64,000 bases of DNA from Lepturacanthus savala (Eukaryota; Chordata; Actinopteri; Scombriformes; Trichiuridae), in contig CM060464.1 in NCBI GenBank assembly GCA_030544235.1, positions 1,403,001 through 1,467,000 of the forward strand, in the 5' to 3' direction. The position numbers were made by a program, and so were the translations under genes. Positions 21,640-32,599 of the stretch are shown here, in pieces. The first letter of the stretch is position 1; each line of letters opens with the position of its first letter. The notes beneath the pieces were generated by a model, which saw only the letters and a program-made list of their open reading frames with translations, was not told the DNA's origin and did no database searches.

Positions 21640-22700
21640 CAAACCATTTAATCACTGATAATGCATTCACAGTAACTCACTATATCCAATTATCTGCTCG
21701 GCGCTGACATCGGTCCGCCCTGTGCTCCATGTTAGCACTGATCAGTATTAATCTAATCAATTATAGAATCATTTGACAAGCCAAAGGCTACGCAAATCTT
21801 ATACTGAACCGAGCTCTGTAAAAAACACGCCGTGCATCGTAATGAGGGAACACCGGCCGCAGCCGTTTTGAGAGGAAAACGAGGGCAGATAAATTGAAAT
21901 TCCAGGAATTCAATGGGATAAAACCCACCATGGCATTGTTGCTAATTATACATTTCTGAAAACTACAGGGGTACAATCCCGAGAGATCCGACTTTTCCCC
22001 CCATCCCTGATGCACATGCATCAGGAATATCATATTCCTGGTCATACTGGCTGAGCTGTGATTGCATTCTGACGGATACTCTGCAGTTCATTAACCTATA
22101 GCTAAAAAAACTCCCCAGACGGTTGATCTAATAGAGAGGACACAGCGCTCTATCCCCCCTCCGCTCCAATAACTAAAGAGTAAAGATAATTAGGGCCCAG
22201 TTAACAAGAGGAGATGCAAATTCTCTATTTTCCGTGGTATAGTTCAATTATAATTTGCTCCCGGTGGGATTAACATTCTTTGGGAATAGTCGCCTGCGTG
22301 TGCAACCTCACAGGTCATTCAAATACATTCCTTCCACTTATATTGGATGACATTTCCACAGTAAGACAGGTGTAATCCTCTGGTTATCGCGTGTCAATAA
22401 CCACAACTCAATTGGAAACCTTCATTTAGCTCACACTTAGAGCAGCACCGGGGAAAGTTGGCCCCTTCTAATAAGGAGGAGGTGGGGGAAGAGTTAAAAA
22501 AAAGGAGTATAACAATGCCACTGCATAATGGATTAGCCCAGGTTTGTAGGCTTGAATTTCAAGCAGCCTCTGTAGTTACACACAGGCCACCTGAGCTGTG
22601 CTACAACAGAGCTGTTAAGGTGGGAATACGCTACGAGGTGAACGCCCACCCCGACACTCACTTTGACACACATGATATAGATAAATGAAGCATGCTAATG
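21640..22700. promoter_or_regulatory. Candidate conserved non-coding block with POU octamer
   Basis: About 1 kb without recognised repeats. It contains ATGCAAAT (22214-22221), AATTATAATTTGC near 22246 and several ATTAAC/TAATC words. Short frames are present but overlap on both strands without domains. Its texture is that of a vertebrate developmental enhancer. Cross-species alignment would decide. Confidence 0.4.
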
Positions 22701-23039
22701 AGCTTTCCAGAGGCTTCCCACCAACAGCAGAGGAGAATCTGCGAGGACTTGTCCCCGCTCCGATTCGTTTTATAACAAAAAAGGAGGAGCAGACGGAAAA
22801 TACCAACGCAATATTCATGGCTGACTACGGGATAAAATATACCGCTCTGAAAAAAGAAAATAACAGGCCATTGAAAAATTAGCAGATTTTTACTACTTAG
22901 AGGTATGTGTTTGGGCAAAAGGAACAATTTCCTCCAAATTCCAATTAAAAATGTTATCGTTTAGAGGATTTATTTGCATAAAATGACAAATAGTCAAAAT
23001 AAGGAAAAATATTAAATATTGTTAAGTATGAGGTCGCTT
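22700..23039. other. Spacer, no feature
   Basis: Continues the unique sequence for about 150 bases, then becomes AT-rich. Nothing is recognised. Confidence 0.5.
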
Positions 23040-23384
23040 AAATATTTCCTTATTTTTTGATGCATCAATATCTACATATGTGTATAGAGGCTCATTTCCA
23101 GCAACTATCACTCCAGTGTTCTAATGGAACAATGTGTTTGTTCAATGCATCAGAAGGCTAATGGATGATTAGAAAACCCTTGATGCTAACATGTTAGCAC
23201 AGCTGGAAACAGTTTAGCTGGTTTAGCTTTGACAAAAGCAAAGTTTGAAGGAAAAATTAGTTATTTCAATGTTAGAAATATTTAATTATTCCTAACCTTA
23301 TCAATGTCTTGATAATATTTTCTATTCTTTTTTCAACTCATGGTGTCACAAAAGTGTGACCCCAAACTTTTGAATGGTAGCGTG
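23040..23384 (-). mobile_element. Tc1/mariner-like non-autonomous element, third copy
   Basis: Ends GTGTGACCCCAAACTTTTG and GGTAGCGTG. This is the best-preserved middle part of the family here (CATTTCCAGCAACTATCACT, GATGATTAGAAAACCCTTGA, ATGTTAGCACAGCTGG). An internal deletion removes most of the left arm. Confidence 0.75.
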
Positions 23385-24207
23385 ATACTAATTTTTACAC
23401 TTAAGAGTTCAGAAATCAATATTTGGTGCAATAACCCTTATTGTTATTCACAGCTTTCATGTTCTCCACAGTCTTTAACATTGTTCTTGGTGACTTTATT
23501 CTACTCCTGGTTCCTCTTGAAGCAGAATGAGGTGTTTGTGTTGGAATTCAACAGAGGCTGGAATAGAATGGCTGCAATACATGAAGAGATGCTGATTTTA
23601 GAAAAAAAAAAAACCTGCAGTGGTCTTATAAACTGAAATAATCTTCATAAAGCAGTACAGTTCTTTATATTTAAGAGCTGAGAGCTGGAGTGATTCGTTA
23701 TAAATAGCATCTAAGAAAAATGTGTAAAAAGCAGCACTGCAGTTAGGTTAAACTAGGAGAACTGATTAGGTGGCGTCACATCGCTGGTATTCTCGATGAC
23801 CGCAGCCAAGATGTTCGCATAAATATGCAGATGTTGAATGGGTGGAGGATGTCAGAGTGAAAAGTAGCTGCAGCTGGTGCCAAGATACACAGCGTTCAGA
23901 AATAGACACAGGTACACATACCCGGCAGTACCGAGAGGTACTGGCACATGCCGGAGCGGGCTTGGCATACACGCTCACGAACAGATGTTAATCCAGGACA
24001 GATAATTACATCAGTGAGCGAGCAGACATTTTTCCACTTAATTTCCGTCTTTTAAAAGTGTGACTACACCCCAGAGGCGTTTGCCAGAGAGATGCCCCTG
24101 GAACCGGTACCTGGGAAGAAGCCCAAAGCACCCCGGTGAGAGTCCTGATCACTGGGCTTCAGTGTGACCTCGTCCACAGTGGGAAGCCTGTCAGTGTCAG
24201 TACCAGC

Positions 24208-24244
<37 letters not shown>

Positions 24245-24300
24245 TGAGAGAGAGAGACTCATTTCAGTCAATTGCATTTTCTTCTCTGCTACTTATTATC
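23385..24300. other. Unique DNA with no recognised gene
   Basis: Two A/T-rich frames of 98 and 70 codons have no domain. The part at 24060-24190 is balanced in composition. The GT array is listed separately. Confidence 0.45.
24210..24258. repeat. (GT)n then (GA)n compound microsatellite
   Basis: About 16 GT units followed by GAGTGAGAGAGAGAGA. Confidence 0.95.
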
Positions 24301-24305
24301 CATCT

Positions 24306-24997
24306 ACACTGAAAAAAAAACAGAAGCCTGCTCAAACTGAAAAAGAAATGATGTCCAGATATAACAGTATTTGACTTTACAGAATCTAAATTAAATCACT
24401 TCTTATGACCCGGTTTCTTTATGTTAAGGTAAAAAAACAACACTGCACTTGACCCAACCTTAATTCTTTGCTTCAATCCAAATGATTTTCTCCATATTTT
24501 AGTCACTGAAGCCACTCGGCCAACAGATTACTTTAAATGTACAAACTTCAGCTCTGGATGTTAGCACAATTGGACTAGCGATGTCTTTTGCCTAGTTTAT
24601 GTTGCAGATACATACAAAAGTGCATTAATGATAAATGTATTATTATTCACGGCCATTACATTAGCGGTAAGTGCTAGCTAGCCGGCTACTGCTAGCTAAC
24701 TAGCTAGCTAGCCAGTTAAAATTGGGCTTTTCTTTCTAATTTTGACAACACAAAAAGTTTAATTGTCAGCAAATGCTCGATTTCAGGCAAAATCCACAGG
24801 ATGTAGCACAATATATTTATGATGTTGAATGTGAATGGTGTCTCTTAACCAGCAACAGAGCTACAGGACTCGAAATGTGCTGTATGCAAATTACCAAATG
24901 CAAAATAGAGATTCACATCAATTCAATATTTCTATCCCATTTTAAATGGCAGTTTTTAGTTTGAATGAAGAGCTGCATGTTACACTTTTTTCAGTGT
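24306..24997. mobile_element. CACTGAAAAA TIR element with TA flanks, about 690 bases
   Basis: The left end is TA-CACTGAAAAAA and the right end TTTTTTCAGTG-TA. The termini invert perfectly over about 11 bases and TA sits on both sides, as expected of a TA target duplication. The interior has a GCTAGCTAGC-rich part (24674-24712) and no transposase frame. An inverted partial copy lies at 18497-19490. It is a non-autonomous DNA transposon of a family I do not name. Confidence 0.75.
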
Positions 24998-24999
24998 AT

Positions 25000-26700
25000 A
25001 TTTTGGAAGTAGCACAGTTAAGAACTTCATCTTGATGTTTGCTTTTGCGTCCCTCCTTTTTTATTTTAAATTAAGCTTCTACAGCAGCTTCACCTGCTTT
25101 GCTGAGCCAATGAAAACCATCCATGTCTCTACATGTTACCAATCTAATTCTGCTTATAAAACAGCTACCAAGGTTTCTCCGGCCAACAGCCAGGCCTGAT
25201 TGCAAATAGCTTTAGTGCGCTTCACTTCGGTGTCAAATGATTCTTCATTATTGTCTATCTGGAAACTGGTAAGTAGGTTAAATGATAACAGGACAATATA
25301 TCAGCGGCGCTTAGTTGTAATTTAGCAACCCAGATCCACGAAGGCACAGAGTTGAGCTCCGGGACAATGGTTCTCTGCTGCCCAGGCCACAATAAATCTC
25401 ACTTGAAATTAAGTTAGCATGTTCTGCTACATTGCTTAATGAGCTGCGCTAGTAAACAATATTGTGGTACTCCCACTGATTGATTGGTGACAGCAGCTTT
25501 ACTGCTTTCACAAGGGCCTCAAAAGGACACCAGAGGTACTTATGGCAGATGCTTTCATCACTTACCCCTTGCAAACAAATGTGCAAATTGTATCCCCCCC
25601 CAATTCGGCTAAAGGAGTAGTCCTACAAAGGGTCACTTCAGGGGTATTATGACTGCATATGTGTGTGTTTGCATGTGCACGTGTGCGTGCACACGAGGTC
25701 GATTGTGTGCACACGTGCGTATGTTTGTAGGTAAGTGTAGAGGAAGGGCGCAGCACTGCATTAGGGAAATTTACAGTCCATAAGACATTAGATAATTCAT
25801 GGTGTGGAACGGTGCGATAAATAAAAGCACAAGCGTGGGTAAATAGTCTGCAGCAATGAGTGTCACACTAGAAAAAGACCTTCCAAAGACCTTCTTGCCT
25901 TTGACAAAGCAAGTGGGCCCCAATAACTCCTCCCTACCTGCCACCTGTCTGAAATATAAGTGCCCATTCCTCACCTTCTCTGCTCGCACCGGCTGGATTC
26001 TAATGAAACACGCAGCCAATCAGTCAGTCACGTAACTTTAAAACGTTCGTTTGGATTGTGTCGCCGGGTCTTTTTTTCCAATGCGTCTGTCTGATTTGTT
26101 TGTTTCTCTGCGTTTGAGTAATAGACATTTCTTCTTTACAGCAACGCGTGTCCTCTCATTGACGGATACTTTACGTAAGCGCGCTAAGCTAAAATTAAAA
26201 ACCATTCCACACAGGGTATAATTAAATGCAGTGGCCTGCATGGTGTGGGAAATGAAGTGTGCAGTATTGAGCAGTGTTGATATCCAAAAAGCCCTTTCCC
26301 CATCGATCCCGAGGAGAACTTAGTTTAATGTCCTTGGAAAGTATGGCAGGTAATCTATTTAGTTATTAAACTGTGAAGGGCCTGGGAATGCTTAGGCAAA
26401 TTGTGATTCCTACAGGAATTCCTGTTACGCCGACGCTCTGGCCGCTGCCAAATTCTCATCTTATCTAAACTCCTCTGCCAGGTTTCAGTATTAAAAGGGG
26501 ACGCCATTTCTTGCCTGACCTCTTCTGAGGTACCACGGGTTTGAGCTTTAGTGAAGAGGAAAACTGATTGTAATGAAGAACCAGCTTGGAGTCCCCAGAG
26601 GATTAATTTGCTATAACATTCTGTTGAGAACATGACAATGGAAGGTGTCATACGCATGAAACATAGTTAACACTTCCTTTATATGATGAGCTGCAGTGAA
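25000..26700. promoter_or_regulatory. Long repeat-poor block, candidate enhancer region
   Basis: About 1.7 kb with almost no recognised repeats except the GT/CA-rich patch at 25655-25732. It contains ATTAAGTTAGCATG, TGATTGATTGGTGACAG and similar homeodomain- or Pbx-like words. Frames of 64-100 codons on the minus strand lack domains. Regulatory function is inferred from texture alone. Confidence 0.35.
25655..25732. other. Alternating purine-pyrimidine (Z-DNA-prone) patch with inverted repeat
   Basis: Mostly GT/GC/AC alternation. GCACGTGTGC (25677-25686) and GCACACGTGC (25709-25718) are exact complements 22 bases apart. Such sequence is prone to Z-DNA or a stem. Confidence 0.6.
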
Positions 26701-26879
26701 CCACGTGAATGGCTATTGTTCAGAACTGCAACCAATAATAAAAATCTGCACTGATGTAAAAGAGAAATCACTGACGATGACACTTGCAAACAAAAAGAAA
26801 AAAAAGGCAACACATTGCTCTAGAGTTTGTCCTTGTTACAAAAACAAGCAATAGCACACGGTAAAGCGGTTCACATGCA

Positions 26880-27450
26880 ATTCAAATTTTGCCATTTTTT
26901 GACACATCCCTTCTGATAGTGTTCAAACGCATGAGCTCAAATGGAGGTGGCACTCAGCCGGGCGGTTTCCCTGGCCTCAGATATGTGACAAATTCATTTT
27001 ATAAAAAGGTGCAGGTGGCAGATGAGGCCAAGCAATTGAAAATGAGCACATATCCCTGGGCTGGCTGGCGGGTCTCATCGGGATTGTCGATATGCTCCAT
27101 ATGTGTTTTATCACTTATCAGGGAGCAGGGATGATTCCAGACCTGGCACATTTTTACAATGCAGTCAATGTGGACTACAATCAGGTGGAGTGGAGCAAAT
27201 GACTGGTGCGGGCTCAGAGAGGGAATTATACGAGGACTGGGAGGCCATGGGCTTGAGGTATGTACAGCAGATTGTGCCCCTCTATCTATCTCAGGGGTCA
27301 GGCTTGTGTTCTTCCTCCATCTTCAACCACATCTCCCGAAGGAATCCTAACCTCAGCAACAACACGGCTCAATTACGGCGTTCCCGCTATTCCTTGACGG
27401 TATGTAAGGAGGAATTAAAAATGTGTAATATCTGAGGAATCACACACCCG
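26880..27450. promoter_or_regulatory. Candidate conserved non-coding block
   Basis: Balanced, repeat-free sequence. Overlapping plus-strand frames of 81, 110 and 63 codons compete with one another, which argues against a real exon. It includes CAGATGAGGCCAAGCAATTG near 27020 and GGTGCAGGTGGCAG, an E-box-containing word. Inference only. Confidence 0.35.
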
Positions 27451-28285
27451 GACGCGCTGACCTGATATGTGACATTCTGGATTCTCATGTCTTTTGTTCT
27501 GGAAGACTAGTCAAAGACAGAAAGCCATGTTCAATAAAATATCTTACACTCAGGAAAAGGGGGCTGTGCTGGAGGACAAGGAGAGAGTTTGAACAATATT
27601 GTGTTTGCTGTACACGTTTTTATTTATTTTTTTTTGACAAATATTGGACAGAGGTGACGAGTGTCTGAAGACGGAAGGTGTGAAAACAGGTACAGAAGAT
27701 TACACGAATGACACAGAACATGGAGACTGTTCTTGAGGAAAAAGAACACAATTTCATCTTTTCAGAAGAAAAAGTGTCTATTTTATAGTTGAATCTGCTC
27801 AAATGGGAGCAGGATACGACATCTATAGTAGGTCTAGGGCTACCTGATTACCATATTTTGAGATTCGATTATTTGAGGACAAAAAAAATCAATTTTGATC
27901 GAAGCTTTGACGTTGGTGGGGTAGCAATTTACCAAAAGATGTGCAGTGTTTACCACACATCGACCAATCTGTAGTGAAAATTGACACCACAAATAGATTT
28001 TGCCTCTTTTTCTTTTTGACGCATGGTTACTATGACAACCACAAACAATACTGATGCCAAGCACGACTGAGACCTTTAGTTAAAATTGTTCCAGACACTC
28101 GACCTCGTCCATGTCGCATTCACACTATACTACTATAGAATAAAACATAAATAAAATATAGATATCAATATCAATCACAGACTTCATGATTAATTACCAT
28201 GGCAATGATTGAAGCTTCAAAGTTATATTTTTTGGGTCAGTGCTAAGTAGACCCAACAATCCATGGCAACGTCATGTTTTGTCTA
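27450..28285. other. AT-rich DNA with a worn repeat fragment near 27830
   Basis: GGGCTACCTGATTACCATAT and AGATTCGATTATTTGAGGAC resemble the GGGCTGCACGATTA class of fish repeats but no ends can be set. Confidence 0.35.
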
Positions 28286-28364
28286 CTATTTTATACACAT
28301 TGTTTTATTTTAAATATAAAATGACAGTCATAGACTTAAAGGCTCATAGGCCTCAATGGGTTAA
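28286..28364. mobile_element. Terminal fragment of the TTAACCCATTGA MITE
   Basis: Ends AGGCCTCAATGGGTTAA, preceded by ATAGACTTAAAGGCTCATAG. This matches the GTAGACTTAAAGGCTCACAG end of the element at 55527-55921. Only this terminus is recognised. Confidence 0.65.
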
Positions 28365-29020
28365 TGGTGTGATGCTTGTAAATGTGCACTGAAACTTGAC
28401 TTAAAGAAAATTGTGAATGAAATCGCAACATATGCCAGAAAAATTCCCAATTCAACTTTTTCTTAAAAATAGTTCAGCCATAATCTACAGAGTAGTTTCA
28501 TGGATTTGTTGAAACAAAGTGCGTGTCCTAGTACATGTTCACTACAATTTCCCCAACACTTGTGCACCTGTATTTATTGTTAGAATACACATGTTCACCG
28601 GTATCTATCAGCCAGATAAATGTCATACATTCCCAATGTTTGCCCCTTAGCAAACTCGATAAGGATGTAATGCAAATTAGACATTGGGCTCTACTGTACT
28701 ATAAAAGAGCCAGACACATAGAAGAATTACATGCAAATCATGCATTATCGCCAAACACACTCCCTATCCAGGAGAGTGATGCCTTTTGTGTTCTCGTTCA
28801 GCAGCAAAAAGGTGCACGGCCGTCGAAAGAAAGAGAAAAGACAGGAAAAAAATAAAAAAACACAGGTCTTTGACAGAAACCTGCACTCCTGACTGAAGGG
28901 GACTTGTCAATCGCATGAACAATACCCGTCGCTCACTCTGTAATTATGGGTTTCATTACACAGCCATGCACCTCTCTCTATCTCTGTATGTATGCAGCCG
29001 CTGGCAGTCACACAACCACC

Positions 29021-29060
<40 letters not shown>

Positions 29061-29525
29061 GAACACTAGCCACAAACAGGCTATATGACAGCACTTTCTA
29101 TTTTTTGTAATCTTCTTAAAGCAAGAGTGCAGTCGCTCTATAGAGCCATGTTTTTAAAAGATATAAAATGGAAATATCTACTCATGTTGCTAGAAAAAAA
29201 AAGCCCCGACGTTGGTTACCCTGCTGACGGATGGTTTTTGGCTGTGAGAGAAATAAACTGTGTCTGGAGTTGGAGCAACGCAAAGACACTGCAACAAAGA
29301 AATGTCAAAGCAGATTTTAATCACAGATTCTGTTAGGTGCCTATAGAGAGTTCCATCTACAGACAGCTACAGCAGCCTCCCTGCACTCAGTCTTTTTATA
29401 CATTTAAAAGGCTCCCTGCATATGCATTCTGCATGAACATTGTTTTAAATCTCAGAAGGAGCATCCGAGCGATTTAGAAATGTCTACTTTTGTGGCTGGG
29501 GTAAAAATACAACTTTTCCATTGAA
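28365..29525. other. Non-coding DNA with one CA array
   Basis: No repeats are recognised except the CA array. The plus-strand frames (106 and 83 codons) have no domains. Confidence 0.45.
29022..29055. repeat. (CA)n microsatellite
   Basis: About 17 CA units. Confidence 0.95.
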
Positions 29526-29530
29526 CAGAA

Positions 29531-30320
29531 ATATATACGGAACACTTCTGTTTTTGCCCCCGTTTTTCCTGAGTTGAACGAAAACATCTGTGCCAAAAAC
29601 GGTGAACGTTTCTCTCGAAATTTGTTCACAAATTAGTTTAAATCCCTGTTAGCAAGCACTTCTCCTCGTGCCAAGAAAATCCATCCACCTGACAGGTGTG
29701 GAATATTAAGATGCTGATTAAACGACGTGATTATTGCACAGGTGCCTCGGGAAGGTCACAATAAAAGTCCGATCTGAAATATGCAGCTTTATCAACACAA
29801 CGAGATGCAAGAGATGCCGCAAGAATTGAGGGAGCATGAGATTGTCACGCTGACTCACGTCCACCAGAGCTGCAGCCCGTGAACTGAATGTTCATTTTAC
29901 CACGGCTAGATCCTGAGGCCCATTGTCGAACCATTCATCCGCCGCCATCAGCTCATGTTGCAGCAGGATTATGCACAGCCCCATGTTGCAAGGATCTGTA
30001 CACGGTTCCTGGAAGCTGAAAACAGACCCGTTCTTTCATGGCCCGCAGACTCAACAGACGAGTCACCCACTGAGCGTGTTTGGGATGCTCTGGATGTACA
30101 ACTGCATGTTTCAATCCTGCCAATAACCAATAATTCTTCCCTTGAAGAGGGATTGGACCAGTGTTCCACAGGCAACAATCAGCAATCTGATCAACACGAT
30201 TTGTGCACAATGATGGTCACACCAGATTCTGAGGCATAGAGTTTTTGGTTTGGTTCTGGTTTTAGACCCATCCTGTCAATTTATGTGCAACCCAAATTTA
30301 TTTCATGAGCTACAGGAATC
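29531..30320 (+). mobile_element. Tc1-like transposon, internally deleted
   Basis: The left terminal region (CTCGAAATTTGTTCACAAAT, CATCCACCTGACAGGTGTG, GATTATTGCACAGGTGC) is one I recognise from a common fish Tc1-like element. The start of the transposase region follows, then sequence jumps near 29903-29908 directly to the catalytic C-terminal part, so most of the gene (DNA-binding and first-Asp regions) is missing. The right inverted repeat is not clearly present, although TTTCATGAGCTACAGG near 30302 may be a scrap. Confidence 0.85.
29810..30239 (+). pseudogene. Tc1-like DD34E transposase relic
   Basis: From 29955 the plus-strand frame reads a transposase C-terminal half. It contains QQDYAQPHVARIC, PVLSWPADS and TERVWDALD. 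The second catalytic Asp (codon 29967-29969) and the Glu (30072-30074) are separated by exactly 34 residues, the DD34E spacing of Tc1 elements. The N-terminal fragment (29815-29905) is frameshifted and lacks the HTH region beyond its first residues. After VWDALD the frame degrades. It is a dead gene. The missing middle lies at the deletion junction. Confidence 0.85.
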
Positions 30321-31480
30321 GTCCCGAAAACCTTATGCTGTTCAACAGTCGGCCATTTATGAAGACAATCGCTGTCGTCACTTATAATTTTGTAGCCCAT
30401 TTGTTTTGCTATCTACTTTGTTAGGTCTACCAACGTTAGCATAGAGTAAGAGTTTAGATTCTGGCTATCATCTTCAATTCATCTGCGCTTACGATTATAG
30501 ACGTGTAACGTTTCCTCTACATTCGTTGCACAGTCAAAAGTAGACTTAAGTTATGAGTTTGACATCGATTTTACAAGTTAAAACAGACTGACAATATATC
30601 TGTGCAGGCTGATATTATAACATATTGGTAGCTTAAGTTAATTTGGCCTGGTGCCAACTTAGTGTTGCTATCGTAAGTAAACCAACTGATAGCAATAAGC
30701 TAACATTAATATCTACACACCATTATGTAACTGCTGACTGCAATTTTAAATAAATTTGATATCAAAGTTGAAAAAAATACTAAAGGAAACACTTAACACT
30801 ATCACACCAACCAAAATTGTGAGGTTAGGTTTCAAAACATTTGAAAATTCATTCTTCATGAGGTCAATAAGTGCCTTTGTACATTTGTACCAGCAGCTGG
30901 CAAAGTTGAGAGCTGACGGCTCACCAGCGATGTGGTATCTGCTGCCAATCTTGCTGGGACCCAGAATCTGATGGAGTACATGTATAAAGGTAAGCTAGAA
31001 AAAAAATAGTATCGCTGCTGTGAAGAAAAACAATTATTTTCCTCCTTTTGCTGCCACTGAAGAAGAAAAAAAAGAGGGGAAAAAATAAGCCCTACTAACC
31101 CATGGCTTCAACTCACCACCAAAAACCTATTGGTTTTTTAGGCCTGATCCATCTAAATCCATATGTAAAGAGTCTTTGCATACACCTGTGTAGGGGCAAT
31201 TAGGACTCATTGGTTCTCACATGACCACCGTTATAAAAGCCTGCTTTGTGTTGAGAGGCATTGAAAGAAAGACACTGAAATTCTGTGGTTTGGTCATAAA
31301 AACTCAGAAGCGGCTATTGATTAATGCAGAGGCCACAATCACTGTGTGGATGTGGCTGCAGAGATTTTACATCAAAACTTTCCGTGAGTCGACATCCCAC
31401 ACAAATGTGTATTGTGTTGGATGTTGGCCATGTAACATCCATCCTTTTGACATTTGACAAAGAACCTCAACATTTTTCAT
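30320..31480. other. AT-rich non-coding DNA, nothing recognised
   Basis: A 71-codon and a 78-codon frame are present without domains. There are no repeat ends. Confidence 0.5.
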
Positions 31481-32010
31481 AAACTCCCCCCATATAATGA
31501 GACCCAGTGGCATTAGACTAGTCTACTCAATCTTTCATTCACTCTTTTATTCTCATATGCATGTGCTATAATGCTTTGGTGGAGGCCATTCAGAGCTAAT
31601 GAATGGATGTAATTGAGAGGCTGGAGTAATACACAATTGAAGACTTTCACGGGTTTTATGGATCTGCAGCTAATTAATGAAAAATATAAGCCACATTGTC
31701 TCCCATCAAATCCAATCCTTAATTCACTAGGGTCCCAATCACCACTTCACTGGAGCCTAACATTTTAATCATCGTACCTCTAGAGCACAAGGCCAGTCCC
31801 CTAGTCGATTATTGCAATTCAATTTAGCATATTAATTATAGCCGCTGCTGAAGGGTACGTTCGTTCTCGGTACTCAGGGTAAAACGAGCCTCCTCCATGT
31901 TTTCCTCTCCCAACATGTTTACTTATCTGGAGCCACATTTAGGGCATGTATGTAACTTAATGTCACTACGGGATATAGTATGGTTATTAGCTCCCCGAGC
32001 ACCAGATCGT
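31480..32010. promoter_or_regulatory. Candidate conserved non-coding element with TAATTA words
   Basis: Repeat-free, with homeodomain-type words clustered in about 250 bases: GCTAATTAATG (31669), CATATTAATTATAG (31828) and GCAATTCAATTTAGC. It also holds AATGAATGGATGTAATTGAG near 31599. Among the unique blocks this one looks most like an enhancer. No expression evidence is available. Confidence 0.4.
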
Positions 32011-32215
32011 CAGCATGAGCGAGAGGACGACTCTGCAGAGCGGCTCCCACTGTTAATCCTTCTGTAAAGATTAATAAGATCAATGGTGGCCCCCCCCCCA
32101 TGGGAGGTCATGAGCTTCAAGGGACTCTTGGTGGTCTTGTAGATGGCTTTGAACTTCCCTAAAAGTCAATTCTCATTAAGTTTTTTCAGCCTGTTATAAA
32201 ATGAACAAATGAAGA

Positions 32216-32599
32216 GGCCACTGTGGTTCAGGAGGTAGAGCAGGAGGGTTCAATTCCTGTTTCCTCCTCCTCTGGTCACGTGATACACGGACATCATCAT
32301 GACACGGCAGGTCCACAACGGCGTTGTCCTATTTTATCACTCTGGAACCCAGAAAATACCGGAGTGGGTCGCTGACAATGTCTTTACACAAGGCGTTATG
32401 AACGATTGGCGGATTTACACAACTCCAACTTCTTGGTTGGAACAAAATCCTGCAGCCACATCGGCCCTCCAAGACCAGGACTCCCCACTCCTGGCCTAAA
32501 CCCTCAGCATGTGAAAGTGCGTGAATGTTGTTATGATTCTGTAACTCTCTGAGTGGTCAGAAGACGAGGAAGGCGCTCTAGAAATCTATTTACCATATC
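32216..32599 (+). mobile_element. tRNA-headed SINE-like repeat with a foreign insert
   Basis: An A-box-like TGGTTCAGGAGG (32224-32235) and a B-box-like GGTTCAATTCC (32247-32257) form a pol III promoter-type head. The tail has GAATGTTGTTATGATTCTGT, CTCTGAGTGGTCAGAAGA and GGCGCTCTAGAAATCTATTT, as in a common fish repeat ending in TTTACCAT. Between head and tail lies unrelated sequence, including GGTTGGAACAAAATCCTGCA (32435) from another dispersed repeat. Confidence 0.6.

Noticed and set aside
32216..32260. Possible functional tRNA gene
   Set aside because: A-box and B-box words are present but too close, and no cloverleaf can be drawn. It is a SINE-like head.
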